From Margaritispora aquatica (Eukaryota > Ascomycota > Leotiomycetes > Helotiales > Discinellaceae): DNA of 64,000 nt. The DNA lies in NCBI GenBank assembly GCA_007644065.1, contig VJWN01000016.1, positions 605,207-669,206 of the forward strand, read 5' to 3'. The notes under the pieces were generated by a model that had not been told where the DNA came from, ran no database searches, and saw only the letters and a program-made list of their open reading frames with translations. How positions within the stretch are numbered: the stretch's first letter is position 1; every line of letters begins with the position of its first letter. Below, piece after piece: positions 1 through 10,665 of this stretch. A program made the translations under genes and the position numbers.

Positions 1-307
1 CCATTATTGTTATGAAGATGAAGAGCATAGACGAAAAGGTTAATATTGTTTAAAGCTCATCCATACGCTTCTGATTAGTCTGTTAAGGTTCTCTCAATGA
101 CTTCTCCATACTGAACCACTTCTATTTGGTCATCAAGCCAGCGAAAACATAAAAGAGGATTCATATACTTCATGAGTAACATTATGTCTATGATATGTCC
201 AGCTTAGGAGTTGACCTGTGTCAACGCCATGAACTCCAAATAAACCATACCTCCCGAATCCAAAGCAAGTGCAAACAATGCAGAAACAACTCAACCAACC
301 TAGTTAA
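1..307. other. intergenic, 3' flank of ATG3
   Basis: No coding region, RNA gene or repeat is recognisable here. It should hold the ATG3 3' UTR. Confidence 0.5.
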
Positions 308-1473
308 TCAGATACCCATCGTAAAGTCGTGTTCAATGCCAGGCGTCACACTTGCCATGAACTACTTCTGTTAGCACGAATCCTCAGGAACCTCAGATAC
401 AACATACCTTGAGGAAAACTACCAAGTATTGATCTACTCGGATAGCAACTTCTTCATCATGAGCCTCTGCATCATGCTGTAGCACCTCCCATTCATCATT
501 ACCATTTCCACCAGCCTTTGCACCTTCAGCAAGAGCCTTCTTATCATCGATATTCGTCTTGCTGAAATCATCCAACAGTCCTTCCATACCAGCATCTTTG
601 GTTCCTGGAGCAATCTTTCCAGCCTTGAGTTTCTCTCTGCGGATCTTGAGAGCGGCGTCTGCTCGATCAAGGAGAGTCTTCATAACACTAGCATGCTTGC
701 AAGGGTGAACGGATGCCATCTTGATGTTGTTGCTGAAGAAGGGGAAGTCCTCGAGGGTTACCGTTTTGTCCTTGTAATCTCCGACAATATCTTCCATCAT
801 GAGCTGTGGAGGAAGAGGTTGAGAATTTGCCAGGTAACCAGAGAGATAAAGTCGTGGTGTGCGGTAGTATGGCGAGTATGTGATGTAGAGTGTGTATGTT
901 CGTCGTGTTCTACCAAGTCAGTCGAAGCTCTTCATTGCGGGGTATAACTCACGAATCGGCCTTGGGATCTCTAATGATAGCCTGTTCATCATCTTCCTCA
1001 TCCTCCATATCAGGGATATCATCATCGTCATCCTCTCGTTCTCCCATATTGCCACTCTCATCCACAGTCCTGACATCCCTCGACCTAGCCTCCTGACTCG
1101 CAGCCAGCGCTCCTGTTCTCAACCACCCATCCTCATCATCACCAGCCACATGTCCACCACTCCTAAAATCGTCTCCATCTCCTACCATCGTCTCATCGTG
1201 TCCCGCCTCACCCGCAAAGTTATCGTCGAGTCTCCGCAGACATGGCACGCCTCGAGTCACCAAAAACTGCTTCCCCGCCGGCAGATGGGTAGCACGCTTG
1301 CTCTCGGGGTTTGCGTCCGCCCATGCCCAGGTCGGGAACTTGTGCACGAGGTAATCGCCCGCAGCTACGAACTCTTCGGGTGTGATTTGGCCATTTGCGC
1401 GGAAGGTTGAGGTGTTGGAGATGATCGGGGTCCACTCGCGGACTCGGTCGAGGGTGCTGTGGAGGAAGTTCAT
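308..1473 (-). CDS. ATG3: Autophagy-related E2-like protein Atg3
   Basis: E2-like enzyme that receives Atg8 from Atg7 and transfers it to phosphatidylethanolamine on the growing autophagosome membrane. Three exons fit: 1473-953, 909-408 and 361-308 (358 residues, normal for fungal Atg3). The introns are 43 and 46 nt, with donors GTGAGT and GTATGT. The N-terminus [16 protein letters not shown] is the conserved membrane-sensing helix. An acidic stretch ([16 protein letters not shown]) lies in the flexible region near residues 150-165. The fold motif [12 protein letters not shown] bridges exons 1 and 2. The catalytic Cys is near residue 244 in [12 protein letters not shown]. The last exon supplies the conserved C-terminus [14 protein letters not shown]. 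The start is the first ATG and matches the family N-terminus exactly. Confidence 0.96.
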
Positions 1474-2146
1474 TGTCGATGCGGGGTTGTGTTGGTTGTT
1501 TCGACGTATGCGAGTTTTATCGAGACAACTTCGAGGTTGTCGAGTTGAAATGATGAGCTTGTCTTCGAGAATGACAAAGTTATCTGGGGAAGATAAGTAG
1601 TCGAAGGTACTTGTAGGCAGTCGTGTTTTGTAGGAACAAAGCAGCGACTGGCTGGAGCTGCTTCACCTCGACTCAGCCTTGCCCCGCATCGACTTTGAGT
1701 GGCGACGATCACAAGCGTGATATAGTCACGAGGACAAAACATGATAGTCTACCTGATGATAAGAATTGCGTACCTACCTAGGTTAAACTTTTATTGAGTC
1801 ATCAGAGGAATAAGTTCAGATAGCTAGGAGAGACATAGTTCTAATCTGTATTGTGGTATTTCAAGACGAAATATTAACTTTAATCATATGGTACCTACCC
1901 TTTGGTAAGATCTGACTTGTCTTAGCCGAGATCACTTACAAGTCTATACTTCTATAGTTCTACAATTGTAAAATTTATAGATTTCTACCATCGCATTCCC
2001 CTTAGAAGCAATAGATTATTCAAATCGGTAGACATCTGAGATATACTGTACTAAATATATTCAGCTTCAGATGCAGCATCTTAAAGTAACATTTGACTAT
2101 TTCATTCATAATTCGTCAAATCCCTTTCATTGCTTACTGTCACCTT
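1474..2146. other. intergenic between ATG3 and methyltransferase gene
   Basis: AT-rich DNA holding the ATG3 upstream region and the 3' flank of the methyltransferase gene. The open frames here have no family resemblance. No RNA gene or repeat was seen. Confidence 0.5.
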
Positions 2147-3073
2147 TCATCCTTCATAACGCATAACACATCCAAACCACACCTTACAGCCCATCCACTT
2201 CTTTCCCCTCTTACCCAACAAAGCCATCTCTCCCTCCTCGTCAACATCTCCATCACTTACAGCTCTCTCCCCAACTTCACCCTCAACCACAAAACCCCAC
2301 TTTTTTCCCTCTTCAACCACCTCCTCAACTTCATAAACAAAACTACTGCCCTGAACTTTGACTCCTGTCTCCTCATCCAAAAACCCCGCTTGAGACCTTC
2401 GACCCATATCGGCATGCATATTCGTTAACACGAAATATCCACCTGTGGGCTTCATCAACGAGCGCACAGTACGAAAGAAGTCATCTAGCGGCAAGTGTTC
2501 CAACACCAGCGTCGAGATCACCAGATCCGCTTTCCCGGTCACAACTTCGAGCACAGCCAGGTTCGGATCCAGCGCATTGAACTCGAGGAAGTGAACCGGT
2601 GATGGTCGCCCGTTCATAATTTCCTCCGATTGTGCCTTCGCCAGACGAAGCATGCCAGGACTAAGATCCAAAGCGAAGATCTGGACGATTTCGCTGGCCG
2701 CGTGGACCGACTCGTCCTGCTCGGCTTGATGCGTCGTCGGAACCGGAACATGGCGGAGGAGCTTGAGCGTGTTCCGCCCTGTGCCGCAACCGAGCTCGGT
2801 AACGGTAATACCGGCGACTGGAGGAGAGCGGGCTTTCAGGAGGTCGAGGGCGCGGGAGAGGAGCAAGGGGAAGAGGGAGTCGTCGATGGCTTGGAGGATG
2901 TTGCCATCGGTGTCGTAGACCTGTGGGTATATAAGTATTTGTTATGAGAATATTGTGGGGCCATGACCTATGCTGAGGGGGCATGAATGTGTGAGATTGG
3001 ATTCACTTACCTTGGCCCATCGATCGTATAGTTCGGCATTGGTGACAGAGTGGATGGGACGTGTCGTGGCCAT
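2147..3073 (-). CDS. Class I SAM-dependent methyltransferase
   Basis: Two exons, 3073-3011 and 2920-2147, with a 90-nt intron (GTAAGT...CACAG), give 278 residues. The first exon encodes MATTRPIHSVTNAELYDRWAK; the second continues VYDTDGNILQAIDD, the usual N-terminal YDxWAxxYD segment of small-molecule methyltransferases. Motif I is VTELGCGTGRNTLKLL. The acidic ribose-binding loop is IFALDLSPGMLRLAK, and motif IV is ADLVISTLVLEHLP, followed by DDFFRTVRSLMKPTGGYFVLT. The fold and cofactor are clear. The substrate is unknown; fungal relatives are annotated only as methyltransferase-domain proteins. No pathway partner is adjacent. The protein is probably cytosolic, since no targeting sequence is visible. 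Confidence 0.88.
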
Positions 3074-4211
3074 CTTGGATTGCTGTTTGTGAGTTGTGAA
3101 GTCAATGGGATTTCAAGGTACACCCAGGAGGAAGAGGAGGTAGAAAGGGGAGGCGAGGTATAGGAATCTGAGTTGAGTAATGCTGTGAGTCATGGCCGAT
3201 TGGTTCGTAAGAGGACGATGAGTTAGGTATTATATTTTTATTAACTCGTAATTCATCTTCTAGTTGTCGATTGCCTTATTTACATATGGTTATGAAGCCG
3301 ATCTGAGTGCGTGAGAGCTGAAATTGTTCAGAAAGCTAAGATAGATATGGAATTGTTCTGGAAGCTCTTCGCGAGTAAGTAGAGTTCGGCCTGACTTGGA
3401 TCTCCTTGCTCGAACATCCCAACCCCAAGAATAAGGTACGCCACACTCTTGATGCAGGAATCTTATCGATAGGAGATATATCGATATCTTGTCGCTGCAC
3501 TGCCTCCCACTCCAAACTGCATGTAAACAAACAAATACATGTATGAAACTGTCATCGTCAACAGTCACTCCTGCAAGAGAGAAGGATCCCCATGACATGA
3601 TGTATGTACCCCAGAGAGAGAGAATCGAATAGGAAAATGTCCCGATGCCCAGAAGGATTAACCGTTTTTCATAACCTGCAGTTTTATACAAGATTGGCTG
3701 GTCGGGATAAATGACAAGATCTGACAGTTTCCCGGTCCTCTTCCCCTTGATCCGTTTGCTTCTTCCGGTCTAGATCCAACAAAGCAAACCTTTTACAGTG
3801 GCTGGAATTCCGTCTGATTGGTTCTGCGTCAAACAAAGATATCATACGAAACACACGTCTTCAGGTGCATAAGCCAATCGACGATAAGTATGGGTCAGTA
3901 TGCATACTGGACCTAACTACAATGGAATGTGTAACCCCTTTTTTCTATATAAATTTTTTGAGAAACTTTTTTGAAATACCCGAAAGTATCTTATAGTACA
4001 CAGAAATTGCGTTGTTTTCTGTATATACCGTACCATCAACATAATTGTCATCACTTACCTTACCTTACAGCACTGTTGTGTAATCTATCTACATTCCCAC
4101 TTCCCACTTCCCACCTCACCCTTCTCCTTTTTTTCTTTTCCCCCATATGAAATGTGATACAGTACTTACCTGTAGGCGACAAGGTGATCATACCCAGATA
4201 GGAAACTACCA

Positions 4212-4247
4212 CCCACTGCACCCACTGCACCCACTGCATCCACTGCC
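4212..4247. repeat. tandem repeat, unit CCCACTGCA
   Basis: Three perfect 9-nt units followed by one degenerate unit (TCCACTGCC). It lies upstream of the gene at 4665 and is non-coding as far as can be seen. Confidence 0.85.
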
Positions 4248-4343
4248 AGTTCCTGCCAATCCACTTACCACTCATGCCCACCCACCCACCCCCCCAGTAA
4301 ATCACCAGTTCAAGTAACCACACTAGCTTCACTAAGACAGACA

Positions 4344-4399
4344 CCTCAGTCCTCAGTCCTCAGTCCACAGTCCACAGTCGTCCACAGTCCTCAGTCCGT
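4344..4399. repeat. tandem repeat, unit CCTCAGT / CCACAGT
   Basis: Seven-nucleotide units CCTCAGT and CCACAGT alternate with one interrupted unit. This is a likely slippage-prone microsatellite upstream of the gene at 4665. Confidence 0.8.
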
Positions 4400-4506
4400 A
4401 GAGGGAAGAAAGTGAGAAAGAGGAGGATGTCCCCATACAATAACCTTCTATAACCCCCGAGACCAACAATTTGGTTTGTTTTGTTACTTTTTGTGAATTT
4501 GCACAT

Positions 4507-4570
4507 CAACCTCGACCTCGACCTCGTGGACAATCCTCAACCTCAATCTCAATCTCAATCTCAATCTCAG
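4507..4570. repeat. CT-rich repeats CCTCGA and TCTCAA
   Basis: Runs of ACCTCG followed by five TCTCAA units lie 100-160 nt before the ATG at 4665. Pyrimidine-rich tracts are common near transcription starts of fungal genes, so this may be part of the 5' UTR or core promoter. Confidence 0.7.
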
Positions 4571-4664
4571 GTCCTCCCTCTTTGCTTGTTCTGCCACTTG
4601 CAAAGATTAACCATTTCGATTCTGCACCTCGAGCTCTTGCTCTAGGATCAACCAGACAAACACG

Positions 4665-5312
4665 ATGCCGGTCAATGGCAAATCCAACGGGCGATTCGAG
4701 CTCCCACAATTCACGCCTTTGAACTTCTCTCTCACAGAAGGCACCGATATCCCTCCACCACCAGCGTCGCCCATTGAAGAGAAACCACCCCCGATTGCGC
4801 CGATAGAAAAAGAACCAGTCGAATCCGTGACGAATGGACATGCGAATGGAACTGTGAATGGCGCGACGAGTACCAACGGTGTTTACGATGGACGTGGACG
4901 TACCAATGGTGCATCGGATGTCAAACCACCGATGAGTCCAGCCTCCAGCACTCGACCCAGCAGTATCCGACGTTTCCTCTCGCGGAAATCACTCAACACG
5001 AACTACGAGAATGGCACAAATAGCAATGTGTCGCACGAGGATTTGATGAACATCGATCGACCCGAGAGTTCCATGAGCTTTGCAAGTGGCAGGCCGGAGA
5101 AGAAGAGTCGACCGAACTGGTTCCGACGATTCACGAGCAATAACAATGGAGGCAACCGGACGAGTGTCATCTATGAGGAAAAGAATGCTCCCATCATTCC
5201 CATGGGCCCACCAGCTCCAAAGCTCCCGGAATTGAGCAAGCTGAAGGGGCACATCGCAGAGGATGATGAGGGAAGCTTGGGTGGTGGAGAGATGTTCAAG
5301 AATATCAAGTAG
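4665..5312 (+). CDS. Low-complexity fungal protein of unknown function
   Basis: Single open exon of 215 residues. I do not recognise a domain. The N-terminal half is rich in Pro, Asn, Gly and Thr (GHANGTVNGATSTNG). The middle has two basic patches typical of phosphoregulated or membrane-binding segments, SSIRRFLSRKSL near residue 100 and RPNWFRRFTSNN near 150. The C-terminus is acidic then basic (AEDDEGSLGGGEMFKNIK). It has no signal peptide or membrane helix and is probably largely disordered. The coding call rests on open-frame length, codon regularity and a conserved-looking terminus. The ATG at 4665 is the first in frame after the CT-rich leader. Function is unknown. Confidence 0.7.
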   Translation: MPVNGKSNGRFELPQFTPLNFSLTEGTDIPPPPASPIEEKPPPIAPIEKEPVESVTNGHANGTVNGATSTNGVYDGRGRTNGASDVKPPMSPASSTRPSSIRRFLSRKSLNTNYENGTNSNVSHEDLMNIDRPESSMSFASGRPEKKSRPNWFRRFTSNNNGGNRTSVIYEEKNAPIIPMGPPAPKLPELSKLKGHIAEDDEGSLGGGEMFKNIK

Positions 5313-6846
5313 GAGGTGGTAGGATCTAGGACGACTTTTGGATAATGCGATGTGGAGGATGGAGGACATGATCACCAAATGCTCGCGGATACGGCTCATG
5401 ACGAATGGACACTTGTTGGATGAGGCGGATTGAGAAAGAACCAACAGAAGAAGAGATGGATCGACGACGAATGTAGGAGTTGAGGAGAAACACCAAAATT
5501 CGATACCCGGCTCGGAGTGAGCGCTGCTCTTTTCTTCCCTTTTGTCTCTTTCTCTACTTTATGGGTTGTCACTTTCTTGTATTGATATTCTTCACTACGA
5601 TATTCTCGATACGCTTCGGGACTGGCACCTTTTTATTTTCAAGAGGGGCTATGGTAATGCCTCTCATCTGGCAGCATTTGTAATACTGTCAGAAACCAGT
5701 TTTTTGGCATCTAATCGTATCGAACGACATGGGCTTTTCATTTGGGAGAAGCACAACTCGATTATTTCAGAGAGGATGCGATGTGGGTGCGGATATGGAG
5801 ATAGGTGGTGGGACCAAAACTACGAGCTTTGTATGCTGTACACTTAGGCTGTGCTATGCCATGCTATGCCGTTGCTAGCTGGTTGTACCTTACCTTTTTC
5901 TAGTCATGTTTTCATCACACTCGATTCTCGAAAAGTTTGTATGGTACGAGCCATGGTGCGATGTAGTGCTACAGTTCATGTAGCTAGCTAGATCGTGGAA
6001 GAATAGGTCGCTGTACCTATAGCGAGGTTGTGAATAAAGTTCTTATGTTTGAGGATAACTGTCTTCATTGATCTTCATTTCTTATTCCATTACTTTGCTT
6101 GAATTGAACCACCTTTTGTAAGCGTTTCTAATGCGGTAGAAGTCATGACGATGTACCTTGCATGCATGGCCATACCTGTACATACACATGCATACACACA
6201 GACAGAAACAATTCAAACGCCTCGAAACATCAAACACGCACACTACTGCAGCTTTCTGAAATCTGCACGAAATAATTATTCAAGCTACTCGTAGGCTGTG
6301 TCTTGTCGTTTGTTTATCCGTTTCTGAATTCGAAAAACTAAAACAGAATTGCCAATTGGTAGGTATCAGATATCGAAATGGGCAACGGTACTAAGTCAGC
6401 TAGCTAGTGGATATATAGATATCTTTCCACCTAGCTGTTGGAAACCGTTGAGAGTTTGAGCTACCTAATTAAAAAGAGGGCTAGGGGATATCGGAACGGA
6501 TAGAGCCTTTCATTTCTCTCCGACAATTTAAATTGGGTGTGGGTGTTCTCGCGTTGCTTTTTGCTGAGTGAATGAATTGCTTCTCCGGGAGGTAGGGAAG
6601 TAATATGTTGGTGCCTCTACCCGACGGGAGCTGGCTGGTCTTCGGGTATAGTTGGGATAAGCCGTGGAAACATACGATCCGATGAATTATATCCGAACCG
6701 AGCCCGAGATCTCGAGCTCTCATAACCACAACGTCATCGGCAAATACAACATTTCCAAATCCAATCCCGAGCTTTCAACATCCCACACCAACCGACGCTG
6801 ATAGAAGAGCTTCTCGACACCACCACGATCGAGCTAAGAGGACGCG
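5313..6846. other. intergenic, 1.5 kb
   Basis: No gene supported. Small open frames at about 5480-5850 (+) lie where the 3' UTR of the previous gene is expected. One at 6481-6729 (-) has no family features and lies in the ETR1 upstream region. Confidence 0.5.
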
Positions 6847-8217
6847 ATGGTGTTACCGAGGAATAATGGAGGCGTTGCAGCTTTGCGAGGTGCAATTGGG
6901 TCTTTGGCTAGTCCTGGGGGAGAGATGGGAGCGAGGAGGATGGACGGGAGTTGGATGGGTGCTCAAATGGCGAGGAGGACGGGCACCGCAGTTGAAGGGA
7001 GGAGGTACAAGAGTGGTCCGTATGGATATACGCAGGCGAAGGCATTGGTTTACTCGAAGTATGGGGAGCCTGGGGATGTATTGTCGTATGTTTCTCCTCC
7101 GTCGTCAAATCCCGATTCCAGTCTCCTCTTCACCAAGAGAGAACACAAAGCAGAGCAGGATATAGCTAATACTCCACCTACCAACAGTCTACACACACAC
7201 TCGATCTCACCCTCCCTACCCCCCTCAACCCTCCTCCTCCGCACCCTCGCCGCCCCCATAAACCCCGCCGACATAAACCAAATCCAAGGCGTCTACCCCT
7301 CCAAACCACCCTTCACCTCTCTCCTCGGGACATCCTCTCCCTCAGCCGTCGGCGGCAATGAAGGCTGTTTCGAGATTGCCTCCTCGCCTCCCTCCTCATC
7401 CGACCTCAAGAAAGGCGACTGGGTCATCATGTCCTCGACCAACTTCGGCACCTGGCGGACCCACGCCCTCGCGACACCAGACCAAGTGATAAAGATCCGG
7501 AACCGCGACGGCCTGACCCCCATCCAAGTCGGCACCGTGGGCGTGAATCCATGCACCGCCTACCGAATGCTGAAGGACTTCGCGCCGCTGGTAGAAGGGG
7601 AATGGTTCATCCAGAACGGAGCCAACAGCGGCGTCGGACGGGCCGCCATCCAATTCGGCAAGATGTGGGGCCTGCGCAGCATCAACGTCATCCGCGACCG
7701 CCCCGACGCCGCGGCCACGGAGGCCATGCGCGCGGAGCTGCTGGAGCTGGGCGCCACGCACGTCGTGACGGAGTCGGAGCTCATGGCGCGCGAGTTCGGG
7801 GACAAAGTGAAGGAGTGGACGCGTGGCGGACGAGAGGGCATCAAGCTCGCCCTGAACTGCGTGGGCGGCAAGCCGGCCACCGCGATGGTGAGGTGTCTAG
7901 GGAACGGCGGCCACATGGTCACGTACGGCGGGATGTCGAAGCAGCCCGTCATGTTGCCGACGGCGGCGCTGATCTTCAAGGATGTGAAATTCAGTGGGTT
8001 TTGGGTCAGTCGCTGGGCAGAGGCTAATAAGGCGGAGAAGATTCGGACGGTCGAGGAGGTGTTGGAGATGACGAGACTGGGCATGTTTAAGGATGTTCCG
8101 GTGCAGGAGATGAGGTGGGATTGGGGCACCGAGGGGAAGGAGTTGATTGGGGCGGTGGAGGGGACGTTGGGTGGGTTTAGGGCAGGCAAGGGGGTTTTGA
8201 TGTTTGGCGATACGTAG
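6847..8217 (+). CDS. ETR1: Mitochondrial 2-enoyl thioester reductase (Etr1/MECR)
   Basis: NADPH-dependent trans-2-enoyl-ACP/CoA reductase that completes each cycle of mitochondrial type II fatty acid synthesis, the pathway that feeds lipoate production. Exons 6847-7085 and 7188-8217 give 422 residues. The 102-nt intron (GTATGT...CAACAG) has no stop and stays in frame, so it is easily missed. Removing it joins DVLS to LHTHSISPSLPPSTLLLR, as in the family. An Arg/Gly-rich N-terminus of about 55 residues fits a mitochondrial presequence. Other motifs are PINPADINQIQGVYPSKP (GroES-like part with substrate loop), NGANSGVGRAAIQFGK (nucleotide-binding loop), ALNCVGGKPATAMVRCL and GGMSKQPVMLPTAALIFKD. 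GC content rises sharply in the central part of the gene. Confidence 0.94.
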   Translation: MVLPRNNGGVAALRGAIGSLASPGGEMGARRMDGSWMGAQMARRTGTAVEGRRYKSGPYGYTQAKALVYSKYGEPGDVLSYVSPPSSNPDSSLLFTKREHKAEQDIANTPPTNSLHTHSISPSLPPSTLLLRTLAAPINPADINQIQGVYPSKPPFTSLLGTSSPSAVGGNEGCFEIASSPPSSSDLKKGDWVIMSSTNFGTWRTHALATPDQVIKIRNRDGLTPIQVGTVGVNPCTAYRMLKDFAPLVEGEWFIQNGANSGVGRAAIQFGKMWGLRSINVIRDRPDAAATEAMRAELLELGATHVVTESELMAREFGDKVKEWTRGGREGIKLALNCVGGKPATAMVRCLGNGGHMVTYGGMSKQPVMLPTAALIFKDVKFSGFWVSRWAEANKAEKIRTVEEVLEMTRLGMFKDVPVQEMRWDWGTEGKELIGAVEGTLGGFRAGKGVLMFGDT

Positions 8218-8745
8218 GTTTTGCGTGGAGGGGAGAGTGAGGGAGGTTGTATGATACGTAGAAGAGGAGCATAAGATACCATGAATATATCAAAAATCAA
8301 CAATAGACGGTCCGAGGCAATCAAAGAACAAAGAACAAACTGTGTCACCCAAATGCAAGTGCAAGTGCAAGTGCAAATGCAAATAGATCGCATTGTCAAT
8401 CTACCAAAACCCCATGCCTGTCTTGCGTGCGTCTGTATGCATCACAAATTCGCCCATTCGCAAATGCCATGCATAACCCTCAGTTCAGCATCCCACCTAG
8501 CACCCCATCCCCAGTCCCAGCCCAAAACGCCATGTACAAGCAAACTACCCACCTATCCACCCATTCTTCCACCCACTCCGCCCAAAGGTGAACCTAGCTC
8601 ACGACGGGACTCCCATCTGCCTAGATTCGTTATTCCGCTGCCATGTGAGTTGTTGTGTGTTGTGTCACGTTGTATGTTGCATGCTGAAGTGCCGTAGTAA
8701 AAAGCAAACTCGATTCACGAAGAGGAATTGAGGGTAAAACGACAT
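8218..8745. other. convergent intergenic region with CAAGTG repeats
   Basis: 3' flanks of ETR1 (+) and the NC2-beta gene (-). It holds a short tandem run of CAAGTG/CAAATG units at about 8354-8384. No gene seen. Confidence 0.5.
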
Positions 8746-9964
8746 CTATCCGTGGCGTTGTGCAGCGTCCCTGAATGCCTCTTCTTGTAATCGGAGCAGT
8801 TCCTCGGTGCTGAGACCGCTTTGCTCGAGTTTATTGGCTTTCTTCTCTCGTCCCTATTTCATCCACATGTTAGCCCAATCCCACTCCCACAGAAGCACCC
8901 ATCCTCTACTCCCCTCCCCTCAGAAAAACTAACCTTCAACGTCTCCTTATGCTCACTCGCAACCTCCACAATACCCGGGACATAATCGCCAAATCCCAGC
9001 TGCTGCAGCGCTTTCGTGATGTGCTCGCACGCAATGGTCTTCTTGCTCTCCTTCTCGCTGATCTCGTTAGCTTCCGACGAGATGAGCGTGATGAACTCGA
9101 CGCAGCATTCGATCAGGAGGTCACGCGCGTCTTTGTTGAAGGCGACGCCTTGCGAGGGGGGCAAGATCTCCGAGACGATCTTTTGGACGGTCGCTTTGGG
9201 GAGGGAGAGGTCGTCGTTTGCTGTGGGAGGGGGAGGTTAGTGAGGGTTTTGGATTTATTGAATTGATGAGCTGGTGTTTGAGTGAGGACAGGGTTTTAAT
9301 GGAATTAGATAACTTGAGACATGATGCGTAGACTTGATGTTGACGAACAAGTGTGTGAGATACTTAACTCAACATGCACATGCGTATGCGTATGCGTATG
9401 CACCACTTCCTTCGCTTAAAATCCCGGGAACGTAGGTACTTCAGGATGACGACCCCGAGGCCTCCAACATCAACATGACAACCACAAAATCCAACACGTG
9501 TGTCCAGCGAAATTCTCATGCCACAAGATCAACCAGTACATACAAGACGGCTTGATGGTCTAACAAAGAAAGCCCCAGACTCGAGATACGAGCAGATATG
9601 ACTGCACCAGCTCACTAAGCCAGCTAGACTGTAAACGCATCTCCAACCAAAATACTCGTACTCGAGATAATAATCCCGATCTAAACCAAGACTAAAACCT
9701 CTCACTCAAGAGATCTCAATCATAGTATATATTCATCATCATTGTTCCCGACTACTCATCCACTCCATAATCTCTCGAAACACAAAAATGACCCAAAATC
9801 CAACCAAGTGACCAAAGTAACAAAACATTCATAAAAACAAACGTGTGCCCTTAGAATAATGCAAAGAAACAAAAACACGCATGATAAAATCAAAGGAAGA
9901 TAAAGTGAACGTTGCGTTAAACAAAAATCAATGAAAACTCACAATTAAATCCCCCATCCGACAT
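8746..9964 (-). CDS. NCB2: Negative cofactor 2 beta subunit (Dr1/Ncb2)
   Basis: Histone-fold subunit of NC2, which binds TBP on promoter DNA with NC2-alpha and blocks TFIIB/TFIIA entry. Three exons fit: 9964-9943, 9220-8934 and 8853-8746 (138 residues). The first coding exon is only 22 nt (MSDGGFN plus one base). It is split from the rest by a 722-nt intron (GTGAGT...CACAG), the longest in this window. Exon 2 starts DDLSLPKATVQKIVSEILPP and carries the H2B-like histone fold (VEFITLISSEANEISEKE, then KALQQLGFGDY). Exon 3 ends with a basic then Gln/Glu-rich helix (LSTEELLRLQEEAFRDAA). The frame closes exactly across both introns. Confidence 0.92.
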
Positions 9965-10665
9965 CTTGGCGACTCGATCGATGCTTGCTTGCTATCCTCG
10001 GTACTTTCCTTCCTTAGTTCCTGAATTCGCAAAATATCCCCCACAACGCAACTCCTTGTCGGTATTTTCGCTTTCGATTGAACCCTCTTTATTATTTTCT
10101 TCAATATGTGCTTGTTGATCTGGTTGCGATTATGGTGGTTGTCGACCGAAAAAATAGAGGTTCGAAAAATGTTGGATATCAAACTCAGTGATCCGACTGC
10201 CGTGGTTGGTGGTGGTGGTGGTGGTGGTGGTGGGTAGGTAGCTTATGTGTGTGTGCAAAGCCCTGCGGATTTTGGGGACTGGCGGTCGCCTTCTTATGTT
10301 CGTCCTGAGCAGCCCCGGGATTTTATGCGAGGCTGGCAGATTCTGGTGGGCCGGATTGGGTTTAGCGCGCCTGATTCACACTTGGAAAGGTTGTATGGGT
10401 GCACGTGATTAATTCGAGAATCATGAGGTAAAGGTACTCTACCTTGGATAGATGATGGCGAGGTTTACATGAATTCATGATTAAGAAAAGAAAAGAATAT
10501 TCACACTGAACAAATCTGATCAAATACATCTCTATTCATCTTAATTGATCGTACATTATCTTTGTACATTGGTATTCGGTGGTCAATACATAGAATACAT
10601 CAAACGCTCATGCCCATCTCCGCAACTCCAGATCCGTTACATAGGTATTCTACAAGGTCTCAAAC
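9965..10665. other. intergenic between NC2-beta and mS45 genes
   Basis: Upstream region of NC2-beta and 3' flank of the mS45 gene. It includes a GGT microsatellite (listed) and a CACGTG element at 10402-10407. No gene seen. Confidence 0.5.
10205..10234. repeat. GGT trinucleotide microsatellite
   Basis: About nine uninterrupted GGT units roughly 240 nt upstream of the NC2-beta start codon. Non-coding. Confidence 0.85.

Larger units (their letters stand above)
3074..4664. other. intergenic / long upstream region
   Basis: No convincing gene in about 1.6 kb. A 133-codon open frame on the minus strand near 3290-3691 has no family features. From about 4140 to the ATG at 4665 the DNA is a series of short direct repeats (listed separately) within CT-rich sequence, probably the promoter and 5' UTR of the 4665 gene. 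Confidence 0.5.

Noticed and set aside
3290..3691. 133-codon open frame on the minus strand
   Set aside because: No domain, biased composition, no splice or start support; lies in a long upstream region.
5480..5847. Open frames of 67 and 101 codons downstream of the gene at 4665
   Set aside because: They overlap each other in different frames and sit where a 3' UTR is expected.
7560..8399. 279-codon frame antisense to ETR1, with other long frames in that region
   Set aside because: Antisense shadows caused by the GC-rich codon bias of ETR1; no family motif.
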